A stretch of DNA of 35,073 nucleotides from positions 1 through 35,073 of the forward strand of contig NZ_MVHT01000074.1 in the NCBI RefSeq assembly GCF_002086275.1. The letters run 5' to 3'. Every line of letters begins with the position of its first letter. Positions within the stretch are counted from its first letter, which is position 1. The notes beneath the pieces are model-generated. The model was not told where the DNA came from and ran no database searches. It was given only the letters and a program-made list of their open reading frames with translations. Made by a program: the position numbers and the translations under genes. Shown here piece after piece: positions 22,090 to 30,596 of this stretch. The stretch is from Mycobacterium intermedium (GTDB taxonomy: Bacteria; Actinomycetota; Actinomycetes; Mycobacteriales; Mycobacteriaceae).

Positions 22090-22964
22090 CCAGAGCCGCC
22101 GCCGAACGACGCGAGCTCGTCCTCGGGGAACGCGAAACCGTTTGCGGCAAAGGCTTGTTCGGTAGTCAGCACGTCGATCTGCCAGCCGTGGCCGGCGAGA
22201 TACTCGCCGGCCGTGTTGCGATCACCGGTGTAGAACAGCTCGGCCAGGTTGATGTTGGAACCGATGCGCCGGGACCGCTCGGTGAGCTTCTGCGCCCAGT
22301 CCGCCGGCACGCTGCGCAGCTCCATGTGCTCGGTGGCAATCCGACTGCCCGGCGCCGACAAGGCGGAGATGTTGTCGAACAGGCGATCCTGCGCATCGGG
22401 CGGCAGATAGACCAGGAGGCCTTCGGCGATCCAGGCGGTCGGCTGTCCGGGATCGAACCCCGCGCAGTGCAGTGCCAGCGGCCAATTGTCACGCAAGTCG
22501 ATCGCAACGGGGTTGCGCTGCGCGGCGGGTTCGGCGCCGAGCTCGGCCAACGTGCGTGTCTTGAAGGCGATGACGTCGGGTTGGTCGAGCTCGTAGACGA
22601 CGGTGCCGACCGGCCACCGCAATCGGTACGCCCGCGTGTCGAGTCCGGAGGCCAGGATGACGGCTTGCCGGATGCCGGCGTCGGTCGCCTTGACAAAGAA
22701 GTCGTCGAAGAACCGGGTTCGGACGGTGATCTGCTCCTTCATGGTCTGACGGTTCAGCAGCGGATCGTCTGGATCGCCGATCTCGCCGTCGATGAGCTTG
22801 ATGAAGGTGTCGATGCCTACCGCACGGACAAGCGGATCAGCCCAGGGGTCGTTCAACAGCGCATCGGGGCCGTTCGAGGCGATGGCTCGTGATGCCGCGA
22901 CGGCAGTCGCGGTCGCTCCAACGCTGGACGCGAGGTCCCATCTGTCGTTGTCGGTACGGGCCAC
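22065..22964 (-). CDS. Class I SAM-dependent methyltransferase, TIGR00027 family
   Basis: The 299-residue product belongs to the expanded mycobacterial family of putative SAM-dependent methyltransferases. Diagnostic features are the N-terminal DRWDLASSVGATATAVAASR, the SAM-binding motif VILASGLDTRAYRL, VYELDQPDVIAFKT, and AEGLLVYLPPDAQDRLFDNI. Homologues include leucine carboxyl methyltransferase-like enzymes, but most paralogues have no known substrate. GTG 22964 is the start: GAGGAGA lies 7 nt upstream and the family begins a few residues later. It diverges from the lipase-FadE operon. An AGTTA-N7-TAACT inverted repeat (22998-23014) lies upstream in the shared spacer. Confidence 0.9.
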   Translation of the reverse strand: MARTDNDRWDLASSVGATATAVAASRAIASNGPDALLNDPWADPLVRAVGIDTFIKLIDGEIGDPDDPLLNRQTMKEQITVRTRFFDDFFVKATDAGIRQAVILASGLDTRAYRLRWPVGTVVYELDQPDVIAFKTRTLAELGAEPAAQRNPVAIDLRDNWPLALHCAGFDPGQPTAWIAEGLLVYLPPDAQDRLFDNISALSAPGSRIATEHMELRSVPADWAQKLTERSRRIGSNINLAELFYTGDRNTAGEYLAGHGWQIDVLTTEQAFAANGFAFPEDELASFGGGSGYLTAVLG

Positions 22965-22997
22965 CGTCCGTCTCCTCTCGGCGGGCAACGAGCGAAT

Positions 22998-23014
22998 AGT
23001 TAGCTCATTTAACT
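22998..23014. promoter_or_regulatory. Inverted repeat in the methyltransferase/lipase spacer
   Basis: AGTTA-GCTCATT-TAACT is a short dyad in an AT-richer stretch about 34 bp upstream of the methyltransferase GTG. It is a candidate operator or part of the promoter. Arms of 5 bp give only weak support. Confidence 0.3.
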
Positions 23015-23092
23015 TATCTTCGACTGTACGCCCGGCACGGCCGCAGTGGCGGGGGTCAGTGGCGCACCTCACCCCGGGCCCGCTTGCCCATG

Positions 23093-23122
23093 TTGAACCA
23101 AATTTATGTTCCGGTCTAGGGT
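23093..23122 (+). promoter_or_regulatory. Promoter of the lipase-FadE operon
   Basis: TTGAAC (23093-23098), an 18-bp spacer and TAGGGT (23117-23122) match a SigA promoter. ATG 23128 follows after 5 nt, so the message would be leaderless or nearly so. No Shine-Dalgarno sequence is present. Confidence 0.6.
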
Positions 23123-23127
23123 GCCCT

Positions 23128-24264
23128 ATGGCCCGCAGGCGTTCGAAGGTTCGTCCCGTCGCGGTGACCACGGCGGCGCTGCGGATGGGCGTCACCGTCC
23201 TGCCGCGGATTCCGAGGCCGGTGAAACGGCTCCTCGCCGGTGGCAAACCGATCACGATCGACGGGAACACCCTCGACGCCACCGCACAGCTGATACTCGT
23301 TGCGCAACGACTCACGCGCACCGGCGGCCTGGGCGCATCCGGCGATCCCGAAACGGCCCGCGCGTTGATGCGGGATTCGCATGTGGCGATGGCGCCCCGG
23401 ATTGCCGTCCCCACGACCGACTTCTCGATTCCCGGCCCGGCCGGTGCATTGCGGACGAGGCACTACCGGCCACCGGTCGAGGCTGAGGCGCCGCTGCTTG
23501 TCTTCTTCCACGGCGGCGGTTTTGTCGTGGGGGACATTGAATCTCACGACGGGTTGTGCCGAATGATCTGCCGCGACGCCGCCATCCACGTCTTGTCGGT
23601 GGAATACCGACTGGCACCCGAGCACAAGGCCCCGGCCGCGGTCGACGACTGCGTCGCGGCCTATAGGTGGGCGCTCGATCACGCCACCGAATTGGGCGCG
23701 TCGCGGATCGCGATCGGCGGCGACAGCGCGGGTGGGACCCTGACGGTCCTCGTCGCGCTGCGCAGCCGTGACGAAGGGTTGCCGCAGCCCGCGCTGCAGG
23801 TGCTGTGGTATCCGGCCGTCGATCTCTCTGGTCGGACCCGGTCACGCGAACTGTTCTCCGACGGATTCTTCATCTCCAAGCAGGAAATCGACTGGTTCAC
23901 CGAGTCGTTCCTTGGCGGGACCGACATAGCAACCGACGACCCGCTGGTATCGCCGTTGCAAGCCGACCTGGTCGGCCTACCGCCCGCGTTGGTGTTCACC
24001 GGCGGGTTCGATCCGCTTCGCGACGAAGGCAACGAATACGCCGCTGCGTTACGTCGAGCGGGTGTCGCCGTGCACCACCGGCAGTTCGATTCACTCCCGC
24101 ACGGTTTTGCCAGTATCGCTCCGTTGGGTGGCGACAGTGCCGATGCCATCGCGGCGACGATCTCGGCTGTCGGCGCCCACCTCTCGGGCGGCGACTTGCC
24201 TGACGACCATCACCCAGAATGGAGTCGGCTAAGCTCTCGCCGACCCTCCCAATACGACGCTTAG
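23128..24264 (+). CDS. HSL-family alpha/beta hydrolase (Lip-type esterase)
   Basis: The 378-residue protein has the hormone-sensitive lipase hallmarks: oxyanion HGGGF at 128-132 and nucleophile S200 in GDSAGG. The predicted acid D295 lies in GGFDPLRDE and H325 in LPHGF. The N-terminal cap region (VLPRIPRPVKRLLAGG, IDGNTLDATAQLIL) resembles mycobacterial LipF/LipH-type esterases. It hydrolyses short- to medium-chain esters, in the cytosol or at the envelope; no signal peptide is evident. ATG 23128 is supported by the promoter next to it. The fadE pair begins 12 bp after its stop, so it may release an acyl chain or alcohol that the operon then degrades. Confidence 0.88.
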   Translation: MARRRSKVRPVAVTTAALRMGVTVLPRIPRPVKRLLAGGKPITIDGNTLDATAQLILVAQRLTRTGGLGASGDPETARALMRDSHVAMAPRIAVPTTDFSIPGPAGALRTRHYRPPVEAEAPLLVFFHGGGFVVGDIESHDGLCRMICRDAAIHVLSVEYRLAPEHKAPAAVDDCVAAYRWALDHATELGASRIAIGGDSAGGTLTVLVALRSRDEGLPQPALQVLWYPAVDLSGRTRSRELFSDGFFISKQEIDWFTESFLGGTDIATDDPLVSPLQADLVGLPPALVFTGGFDPLRDEGNEYAAALRRAGVAVHHRQFDSLPHGFASIAPLGGDSADAIAATISAVGAHLSGGDLPDDHHPEWSRLSSRRPSQYDA

Positions 24265-24276
24265 ACCGGGAAATTC

Positions 24277-25509
24277 ATGGATCTGCAATGGACGCAGGAA
24301 GAGCTGGACTTCCAGACAGAAGTTCGGGAGTTCCTGGAACAGAAGCTCACCCCCGAGCTCCGACGCGCGGGACGGTTGATGACCAGCGTCTACGCGGACC
24401 ACGAGGCCAGCATGGCCTGGCAGGCAATTCTGCATGAGCGGGGATGGGCGGCGCCGGCGTGGCCCGTCGAATACGGCGGTTGCGACTGGACCCTGACCCA
24501 GCACTACATCTTCACCCGGGAGTCGACTCTGGCTGGTGCTCCGTCCCTGTCGCCGATGGGGATTCGGATGGTCGCGCACGCGATCATCCGGTACGGAACC
24601 AAGGCGCAGAAGGACTTCTTCCTGCCGCGGATCCTGACCGGAGAGGTGTTTTTCTGCCAGGGTTACTCCGAACCGGAAGCGGGGTCGGACCTGGCCAACT
24701 TGTCGATGTCCGCTGTTTCCGACGGCGACCACCTGGTGTGTACGGGTAGCAAGATCTGGACAACCCATGCCGCTGAAGCGAATTGGATATTCGCGCTGGT
24801 TCGCACCTCCCGAACGCAGAAGAAGCAACAGGGCATCACCTTCGTGCTCATCGACATGACCTCCCCCGGAATCACGATTCGCCCGCTTGTGATGACATCG
24901 GGCGAACAGATTCAAACCCAGATCTTCTTCGACGAGGTGCGGGTACCGAAAGCCAACGTTCTCGGTGAAATCGACGACGGCTGGACGGTCGCGAAGTATC
25001 TCTTGGAGTTCGAGCGCGGCGGCGGTGCGGTCGCGCCGGGTCTGCAAGTGGCGGCAGAGGAAATCGGCGAAGCGGCCAAGAATCAACCCGGACCCAACGG
25101 CGGAAGGCTTTCCGACGACCCGGCATTCGTGCGCAAGTTGGCCGACGCACGGATCCGCGCCGAGGTGCTGGAGATCCTCGAGTACCGAGTGCTCGCCGCG
25201 GTGGCGCAAGGCCGCAACCCGGGCGCGGCGTCGTCGATGCTCAAGATCCTGAGTACCGAACTCAGCCAGGCGCTCACCGAACTCGCGCTGGAGGCCGCCG
25301 GACCGTGGGGCCGCGCGTACCAGCCGCACGCGACCGCGCCGGGCGGCCCCATCGCCGATTTCGAGCCGCCCGCCGATGGTTACGCCTCGGGTGAGCCGTG
25401 GCAGGCCGTGGCGCCGCTGCGCTACTTCAATGACCGGGCCGGCTCAATCTACGCCGGCAGCAACGAAATTCAGCGAAACATTCTCGCCAAGGCGGCGTTG
25501 GGACTGTAA
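24277..25509 (+). CDS. fadE: Acyl-CoA dehydrogenase (FadE), first subunit
   Basis: The 410-residue product has the acyl-CoA dehydrogenase fold. MDLQWTQEELDFQTEVREFL opens it, GYSEPEAGSDLANL and WTTHAAEANWIFALVR form the FAD/substrate region, and IYAGSNEIQRNILAKAALGL closes it. LLEFERGGG near residue 247 has a Glu-Arg placed as in enzymes whose catalytic base is on that helix. It lies directly before a second, shorter FadE with no gap. Mycobacterial pairs of about 400 and 370 residues, such as FadE26-FadE27 (ChsE4-ChsE5), form alpha2beta2 heterotetramers on steroid or unusual acyl-CoA; this pair has the same sizes. The substrate here is unknown. Confidence 0.9.
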   Translation: MDLQWTQEELDFQTEVREFLEQKLTPELRRAGRLMTSVYADHEASMAWQAILHERGWAAPAWPVEYGGCDWTLTQHYIFTRESTLAGAPSLSPMGIRMVAHAIIRYGTKAQKDFFLPRILTGEVFFCQGYSEPEAGSDLANLSMSAVSDGDHLVCTGSKIWTTHAAEANWIFALVRTSRTQKKQQGITFVLIDMTSPGITIRPLVMTSGEQIQTQIFFDEVRVPKANVLGEIDDGWTVAKYLLEFERGGGAVAPGLQVAAEEIGEAAKNQPGPNGGRLSDDPAFVRKLADARIRAEVLEILEYRVLAAVAQGRNPGAASSMLKILSTELSQALTELALEAAGPWGRAYQPHATAPGGPIADFEPPADGYASGEPWQAVAPLRYFNDRAGSIYAGSNEIQRNILAKAALGL

Positions 25510-26634
25510 ATGGACTTCAATCTGACCAATGAGCAAGAACTACTGCGTGACGGGCTGACGAAATTCCTCGGTGTCCGCTACGACCTCGAGAAGAGCCGTA
25601 GGGCGGCAAAGACCGGTACCGGCTGGCAGCCCGACATCTGGCGCGGGTTCGCCACCGAGTTGGGCATACTTGGTGCCACGCTGCCCGAGGATGTGGGCGG
25701 AATCGGTGGTGGGCCAATAGAACTCATGGTCATCACCGAGGCGCTTGGTCACGCGCTGGTGGTCGAGCCCTACGTCGAAACGGTGGTCGTAGCCGGTGGG
25801 CTGTTGCACCGCGCCGGCGGTGCGGTGGCGACATCGCTGCTGGAAGAGATCGTCGCGGGTAACGCCATTGCGGCGTTGGCCGCGACCGAACCGGCATCCG
25901 CCGATCGCTGGCAGGACGTCTCGACGCGCGCCGAACGCGACGGGGACGGTTGGGTGTTGAACGGCCGAAAGTTGATGGCCGTCGCGGCACCGCTGGCCGG
26001 ACACCTGCTGGTCACCGCGAGCACCCCAGACGCCGACGGAATCTCGTTGTTTCTCGTCGACGTTGGCGCAGCCGGCATCGAGATGCACTCGTATCGCACC
26101 ATCGACGACCGACGCGCCGCCGACATCGCGTTCAACGACGTACGCCTGCCGGCCGAGGCGTTGCTGGGCGAGCAGGGTCAGGCGTGGTCTTCGTTGAGTC
26201 GCGCACGCGACGAGGGCGCCGCGGCGATCTGCTCCGAGGCGGTCGGGTGCATGCGAAAAGTGTTGGCGGACACCGTTGAATACTGCAAGCAGCGCCAGCA
26301 GTTCGGACAGCCCATCGGCCGTTTCCAGGTGCTGCAGCACCGCATGGTCGACATGTACATGGAACTCGAGCAGTCCGTCGCCGCAGTCTATCTCGCGATC
26401 CTGAACCTCGACGCCGACGAGGCGACCCGCGCCCGCGCGGTGTCGGCCGGGAAGGCCACCGTCGGCCGTGCCGCACGGTTCATCGGCCAGCAGGCCGTGC
26501 AACTGCACGGCGGGATGGGGATGACCGAGGAGTTGGCCATCGGCCACTACTTCAAGCGGCTCACCGCCATCCAGTACGAGTTCGGCACCACCGATCACCA
26601 CATCGCTCGATACGCCGAGCTGACCAAGACGTAA
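25510..26634 (+). CDS. fadE: Acyl-CoA dehydrogenase (FadE), second subunit
   Basis: The 374-residue product starts immediately after the stop of the preceding fadE (TAA then ATG), so translation is coupled. It has TNEQELLRDGLTKFL at the N-terminus, LPEDVGGIGGGPIELMVITE in the middle, RQQFGQPIGRFQVLQHRMVDM, and the C-terminal QLHGGMGMTEELAIGHYFKR. The EPASADRW loop where a canonical enzyme has EPxxGSD departs from consensus, as in non-catalytic or partial-site subunits of heteromeric FadE enzymes. It probably joins the 410-residue subunit in an alpha2beta2 complex for beta-oxidation of a bulky acyl-CoA. It is the last gene of the lipase operon. Confidence 0.9.
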   Translation: MDFNLTNEQELLRDGLTKFLGVRYDLEKSRRAAKTGTGWQPDIWRGFATELGILGATLPEDVGGIGGGPIELMVITEALGHALVVEPYVETVVVAGGLLHRAGGAVATSLLEEIVAGNAIAALAATEPASADRWQDVSTRAERDGDGWVLNGRKLMAVAAPLAGHLLVTASTPDADGISLFLVDVGAAGIEMHSYRTIDDRRAADIAFNDVRLPAEALLGEQGQAWSSLSRARDEGAAAICSEAVGCMRKVLADTVEYCKQRQQFGQPIGRFQVLQHRMVDMYMELEQSVAAVYLAILNLDADEATRARAVSAGKATVGRAARFIGQQAVQLHGGMGMTEELAIGHYFKRLTAIQYEFGTTDHHIARYAELTKT

Positions 26635-26734
26635 CGCGACACGCTGTCTCATGCCTGTCTGCGGACGACTGTCTCCGCACCCAGGCTAGCGAAGCGCTCC
26701 ATTCGGAGCTGCTTTCGGCCGTGGCGTGGAATGC

Positions 26735-27082
26735 TCAGGCGCGCCGGTAGAACACGTCGCCGTAGACGGAGATCGTCGTCTGATTGATCCACAGCACGTT
26801 GAAGTAGACCGGTGACGGCGTCCGGGTCCGGCTGCTGAGGATGGTGAGGATACCGCCGTTGGACGACGGGTTCCACGAGCACGGACCGGAGGTGGTCGGG
26901 ATGCCCGCACCGTCCGCCAGCGAGCAGCCGTTGGCGCTCACCAGCAATTGTTCGGATCCAGTTTGGTTGACCCAGAAGCCAACCGGCGCACTGGCATTCG
27001 CGTGAGCGATACCGGCAGAAGCGGCGAACAAACCGGTGGCCAAACCGGCGACCAAACCCGCGACCGCGACCGACTTCTTCAT
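26735..27082 (-). CDS. Small secreted mycobacterial protein
   Basis: The 115-residue product has a clear Sec signal peptide: MKK, a hydrophobic core VAVAGLVAGLATGLFAASAG, and a likely cleavage after AHA (residue 28). The mature 87 residues contain two cysteines (in NGCSLADG and SGPCSW), probably disulfide-linked, and beta-strand-like segments (VYFNVLWINQTTISVYGDVF). There is no lipobox, so it would be released or cell-wall associated. No function is recognised. ATG 27082 is preferred to the adjacent ATG 27085 because GAGGGAGA then has better spacing. It diverges from the cation exchanger gene. Confidence 0.78.
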   Translation of the reverse strand: MKKSVAVAGLVAGLATGLFAASAGIAHANASAPVGFWVNQTGSEQLLVSANGCSLADGAGIPTTSGPCSWNPSSNGGILTILSSRTRTPSPVYFNVLWINQTTISVYGDVFYRRA

Positions 27083-27201
27083 CATTTCTCCCTCAGCAGC
27101 GATGGACACGATGAGATTCACCGACGCCGCTTGACGGATGCTTGATATTTCCTTGGCGAGGACGGTTACCCAGCCCACGTTTGCTGGCATGATGAGTGAC
27201 C

Positions 27202-28323
27202 ATGTCGACCGAGGTCGCTTCGCCCGTCCTTGTCCGGTCCGATCGGATCTTGCTGATCCTCTCGGTGGCATTGACGTTTGGCGCGGGGTTCGCGCATTAC
27301 GGCGAGTGGAACTCGGTGCTGAGGTTCCTACTCGCGGCCGCGGCGGTCGCTGTTCTCGCGTCGGTGGTGGGTCACAGTGTGGACCAACTCGGCGACCGGT
27401 TCGGGCCGGGTGCCACCGGCGTCCTGCAGTCGGCGCTCGGCAACCTTCCGGAGCTCTTCATCTGCATATTCAGCCTCAAGGCCGGACTGGTCGACGTGGT
27501 TCGCGCTGCCCTGGTCGGGTCGATACTGGCCAACCTCCTGCTCGTGCTCGGGCTTGCCTTCGTGGCCGGCGGCCTGCGCCACGGCACCCAGCAACTCGGC
27601 TCGGCTCGTGCGCGCACCATCACCGTGCTGATGCTGTTGTCGGTCACGGCGATGTCGATCCCGTCCGTGGCGCACTGGATCCACACTCCGGCCTCCGAAC
27701 ATGAGGACGCATTCTCGCTGATCGTCTCGGTGCTGTTGCTCGTCCTGTTCGCCCTGAACCTTCCGGCCTCGCTGCGCCGCGACCCCGACGAGGCCCGCCC
27801 CGTCGATGAGGCCGACCCCGGCGACGGGACCACCGAGCCCGAAGAAGAGCATGAACACCCGCGCTGGCCCGTCTGGCTGGCGATCGGAATGCTGGCCGCC
27901 GCCAGTCTGCTCGCGGCCTTCGTGTCGGAGTGGTTCGTCGATGCGCTCCAACCGGCGATGGACTCAATGCACATCTCCCAAGCCTTTGCCGGTCTGGTCG
28001 TGGTCGCGATTGCCGGCAATGCCGTCGAGAACGTGGTCGGTATCCAGCTTGCCGCCAGTGGCAGGTCGGCGTACGCCTTCGCGGTGGTACTCAACTCGCC
28101 TATCCAGATCTCACTGGTGCTGGCACCGCTGCTCGTACTCATCTCGCAGATCGCCGGGTTCGCCACGTTGACTCTGGTCTTCAGTCCGATGCTGGTGGCC
28201 GTCCTGATGCTGTCGGTGGTACTCGCCGCATTCATCTACTTCGACGGTGAGTCGAACTGGCTTGAGGGCGCCACCCTCGTCGTGCTGTACGGGATCATCG
28301 CGACGGCGTTCTGGTGGGGCTGA
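27202..28323 (+). CDS. Calcium/proton exchanger (CaCA/CAX family)
   Basis: The 373-residue membrane protein has about 10-11 transmembrane helices and the two inverted alpha repeats of cation/proton exchangers. Alpha-1 is GNLPELFICIFSLKAG and alpha-2 is AGNAVENVVGIQLAASG with the following SPIQISLVLAP; their Glu residues bind the cation. An acidic loop (DEARPVDEADPGDGTTEPEE) separates the halves, as in microbial CAX proteins. It should export Ca2+ or another cation in exchange for protons at the inner membrane. ATG 27202 is chosen; GTG 27196 would add only two residues, and no strong ribosome site is visible. The last 10 bp overlap the next SDR gene. Confidence 0.9.
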   Translation: MSTEVASPVLVRSDRILLILSVALTFGAGFAHYGEWNSVLRFLLAAAAVAVLASVVGHSVDQLGDRFGPGATGVLQSALGNLPELFICIFSLKAGLVDVVRAALVGSILANLLLVLGLAFVAGGLRHGTQQLGSARARTITVLMLLSVTAMSIPSVAHWIHTPASEHEDAFSLIVSVLLLVLFALNLPASLRRDPDEARPVDEADPGDGTTEPEEEHEHPRWPVWLAIGMLAAASLLAAFVSEWFVDALQPAMDSMHISQAFAGLVVVAIAGNAVENVVGIQLAASGRSAYAFAVVLNSPIQISLVLAPLLVLISQIAGFATLTLVFSPMLVAVLMLSVVLAAFIYFDGESNWLEGATLVVLYGIIATAFWWG

Positions 28324-29057
28324 TCTTGCAGGGCAAGATCGCGTTGGTCACCGGCGCTTCATCGGGCTTGGGCGCGGAAACTGTCCGCTTATTTTCCCAG
28401 AGGGGCGCAACGGTTTTCGGGATCGCACGAGACGCCGGTCGGCTAGCCGAGGTCTTCGCGGACGTCGACGGCGGTGCATACGTCTCGGTGGACGTGACGT
28501 CCCCGGGGGCCTGCCGCACCGCCGTCGCGGAGTGTGTCGAACGGTTCGGCGGACTCGATGTGTTGGTGAATATCGCTGGACGGCACCAGATGCGCCGGAC
28601 CGAGTCGATGAACGACGAGGACTGGCAAGAAGACCTAGCGGTCAATCTGAGCGGACCGTTCTATCTGTGCCGAGCCGCGTTGCCACATCTGCTGGCCCGT
28701 GGCGGCAACATCGTCAACGTCGCCTCCATCGCCGGTGTGGAGGGCCAGGCGTATTCGGCCGGCTACTGTTCCGCCAAACACGGGCTGATCGGGCTGACCC
28801 GGGCCTTGGCCGTCGAATACACCGCAGATCGGTTGCGCGTCAACGCAATATGTCCCGGCGGCATGCTGACCCCGCAGATTGAGAATTTCAGCGCCCCGGA
28901 CAACCCGAATTACGACCTGATCATGCGATCGGCCGCACCGCGCGGCATGATGCGGCCCCATGATGTCGCCAACGTCATCGCGTTTCTCGCTAGCGATGAC
29001 GCCGCGGCGATACACGGCGCCGTGTACCGAGTCGACAACGGCAAAGGCGCGGGCTGA
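28314..29057 (+). CDS. Short-chain dehydrogenase/reductase
   Basis: The 247-residue product is a classical SDR: TGASSGLG at about 14-21, VLVNIAG where most have NNAG, NVASIAG and YCSAK with the catalytic Ser, Tyr and Lys, and the PGGM segment after beta 6. The C-terminal region (FLASDDAAAIHGAVYRVDNGKGAG) is typical of fatty-acid or secondary-alcohol SDRs. The substrate is unknown. The GTG start overlaps the exchanger gene by 10 bp, which suggests co-translation, although a functional link to cation transport is not obvious. A TTG at 28326 is a weaker alternative start. It converges with the LppU-like gene. Confidence 0.87.
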   Translation: MGLILQGKIALVTGASSGLGAETVRLFSQRGATVFGIARDAGRLAEVFADVDGGAYVSVDVTSPGACRTAVAECVERFGGLDVLVNIAGRHQMRRTESMNDEDWQEDLAVNLSGPFYLCRAALPHLLARGGNIVNVASIAGVEGQAYSAGYCSAKHGLIGLTRALAVEYTADRLRVNAICPGGMLTPQIENFSAPDNPNYDLIMRSAAPRGMMRPHDVANVIAFLASDDAAAIHGAVYRVDNGKGAG

Positions 29058-29075
29058 ACCGGGTGCTACTCGGTG

Positions 29076-29762
29076 CTACTCGCTGGCGACGAGAACGTCC
29101 ATGCAATAGGTCAGGGGCGGTTCGGGGAAGTCGACCGCCTGTTGCTCTTCGCTGCACAGGCTCGGGTCAGCCACACCGTCTTTTCGGAGCGCGACCCTGA
29201 AGGTCGGCTCACTGCTCAGAACCGAGGGTTTGCATTCGGTCGCCTTGAACATGTGGGAGACGAGGTCCTGGGTATAGCAGCTGTCGACGGTCAGATTGTC
29301 CTCTAAGCAGAGACCGCTGCCGCCACCTTCCAGAGTTCCGTAGTTGGCGTTGGGGCAGTTCTTGGTGCCCGTGTACTTCTTAGCGACTTTTGACAGCGCG
29401 GTCGGTGACGAGCACGGCTCGACCTTGACTTCGTTGGGCGTGACGACGATGCCGGTCTTCGAGAGATTCAGGCAGGTGCCGATGGCGTAATCGAAGCCGT
29501 TGCTGTGTGACCCATGGTGGCTGGGTTGGTTCAGCACCAGGCGCGCTCCTACCTTCACCGCAACCGCCAGCACGATCACGGCCAGCGCCGCAAGGATCTT
29601 CTTCGTCGCAGAGCCTTTCTTGGGCGCGGGCGCCTGCGCCGGAGGAGGGGCGTATTTGGGAGGTGGCGCGTATTGCGGAGGTGGCGTGTATTGCGGAGGC
29701 AGCGGGTAATTCCCCGGCGGAACTGCAGACGAAGCGGGGACGTTCTCGTCGTCGTCAGACAT
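29076..29762 (-). CDS. LppU-like single-pass membrane protein with Cys-rich ectodomain
   Basis: The 228-residue protein has a cytoplasmic Pro/Tyr-rich tail (residues 15-48, repeats of the type YAPPP), one transmembrane helix at about 55-72 (ILAALAVIVLAVAV) and an extracytoplasmic domain with eight cysteines (97, 117, 136, 152, 162, 177, 203, 220), enough for four disulfides. The pattern IGTCLNL..VEPCSSP..LCLEDNL resembles LppU/SCO3897-type proteins, which have no established function. Similar Pro-rich tails occur on mycobacterial envelope proteins. ATG 29762 is preferred to ATG 29780 because AAAGG lies 6 nt upstream. It stands alone between a convergent SDR and the PhlG-like gene. Confidence 0.75.
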   Translation of the reverse strand: MSDDDENVPASSAVPPGNYPLPPQYTPPPQYAPPPKYAPPPAQAPAPKKGSATKKILAALAVIVLAVAVKVGARLVLNQPSHHGSHSNGFDYAIGTCLNLSKTGIVVTPNEVKVEPCSSPTALSKVAKKYTGTKNCPNANYGTLEGGGSGLCLEDNLTVDSCYTQDLVSHMFKATECKPSVLSSEPTFRVALRKDGVADPSLCSEEQQAVDFPEPPLTYCMDVLVASE

Positions 29763-29846
29763 CTGAGCCTTTCGCGCCATGGTCGGCGCACTCCGGTTCC
29801 GGCGCCTGCCGGGAAGCAGCCTAACCGGCGAAGCCGCGGAACGCAG

Positions 29847-30509
29847 CTATCTTGCCGAACGGATGCCGGGGCTGGCCGCGCCCGTGGCGGAAGTGCCTTG
29901 CTCACCCGATTTCAGCTGTGGCAGTAGGTACTCCAGCTGGCCGACTTCCTCGATGTTGTGTTGGACCCAGGCGCGCAACATGTCGTCGGGCAAGCGCCGG
30001 CAGGCGAAGCGGTTGACCGGCGCGTAGAGGGGTGTGCGCGCCCCGACGTCGAGCACCGTGACATAGTGCGTGCCGTCCGAGCATGCAGACCAGGTGTGTT
30101 CGAGCTGGAAGACGACGACGCCGGCGACTCGCTCGACCAGACGGATTCCCGTCTCGTCCAGCTTCTCGACGCGGTCAACGATGTCGACCTTGTATTCGGG
30201 CCGGGCGCCGAAAGCTTCGACGATGTGGAAACGGGCGCCCTCGCCGGCGCCACCGCCCGGCGCCGCACTGGCGAGGTCCCAGTGAATGTGGTCGATCGGA
30301 TGCCAAGCGAGGTAGCGGGGAACGATCTGGCCGCCGTACGGCATCGTTTCGCCGATGTGGGTGAACCAATCGAGCAGCATCTCCGGGGTGACGCCGGCCA
30401 GCATTCGGTGGTCGATCGTCACTCGGCGGCGGTGATGCGGAGCGCTGGTGAAACGCACCGTGGCGGTGTCGAGGGAACGCAGCGGATACAGGACTGGCAA
30501 ACCCGACAT
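29847..30509 (-). CDS. PhlG-like (DAPG hydrolase family) protein
   Basis: The 220-residue product resembles the 2,4-diacetylphloroglucinol hydrolase (PhlG) family of zinc C-C hydrolases. MLLDWFTHIGE is followed by RYLAWHPIDHIHW with H74, then E98 in VEAF. Near the C-terminus H184-x3-E188 in QHNIEEVGQLEYLLPQL gives the HxxxE pair expected for metal binding. The protein is shorter than PhlG, so the substrate could be quite different. ATG 30509 has GGAGGT 4 nt upstream. It diverges from a TetR gene, and one of two matching operators lies 12 bp upstream of its start, so it is probably the target of that repressor and induced by its substrate or a relative. Confidence 0.7.
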   Translation of the reverse strand: MSGLPVLYPLRSLDTATVRFTSAPHHRRRVTIDHRMLAGVTPEMLLDWFTHIGETMPYGGQIVPRYLAWHPIDHIHWDLASAAPGGGAGEGARFHIVEAFGARPEYKVDIVDRVEKLDETGIRLVERVAGVVVFQLEHTWSACSDGTHYVTVLDVGARTPLYAPVNRFACRRLPDDMLRAWVQHNIEEVGQLEYLLPQLKSGEQGTSATGAASPGIRSAR

Positions 30510-30520
30510 GACGACCTCCA

Positions 30521-30538
30521 AGATACGGTACCGTTTCT
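30521..30538. promoter_or_regulatory. TetR operator copy 1
   Basis: AGATACGGTACCGTTTCT is an 18-bp near-palindrome (one mismatch between arms) just upstream of the PhlG-like gene. It matches copy 2 at 13-14 of 18 positions, sharing ACCGTTTCT exactly. Confidence 0.75.
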
Positions 30539-30564
30539 CTATTGAAGGCTACGATCCGGTACTA

Positions 30565-30582
30565 AGAAACGCAACCGTTTCT
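30565..30582. promoter_or_regulatory. TetR operator copy 2
   Basis: AGAAACGCAACCGTTTCT is an 18-bp palindrome with perfect 7-bp arms, centred 44 bp from copy 1 and 15 bp before the TetR start. It probably mediates autoregulation of the divergent TetR gene. Confidence 0.75.
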
Positions 30583-30596
30583 CGGGAGGAACTTCG

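Noticed and set aside
29058..29092. Duplicate GGTGCTACTC between convergent genes as a terminator or att site
   Set aside because: It is a short direct repeat without a hairpin, and it partly lies in the LppU-like coding end.
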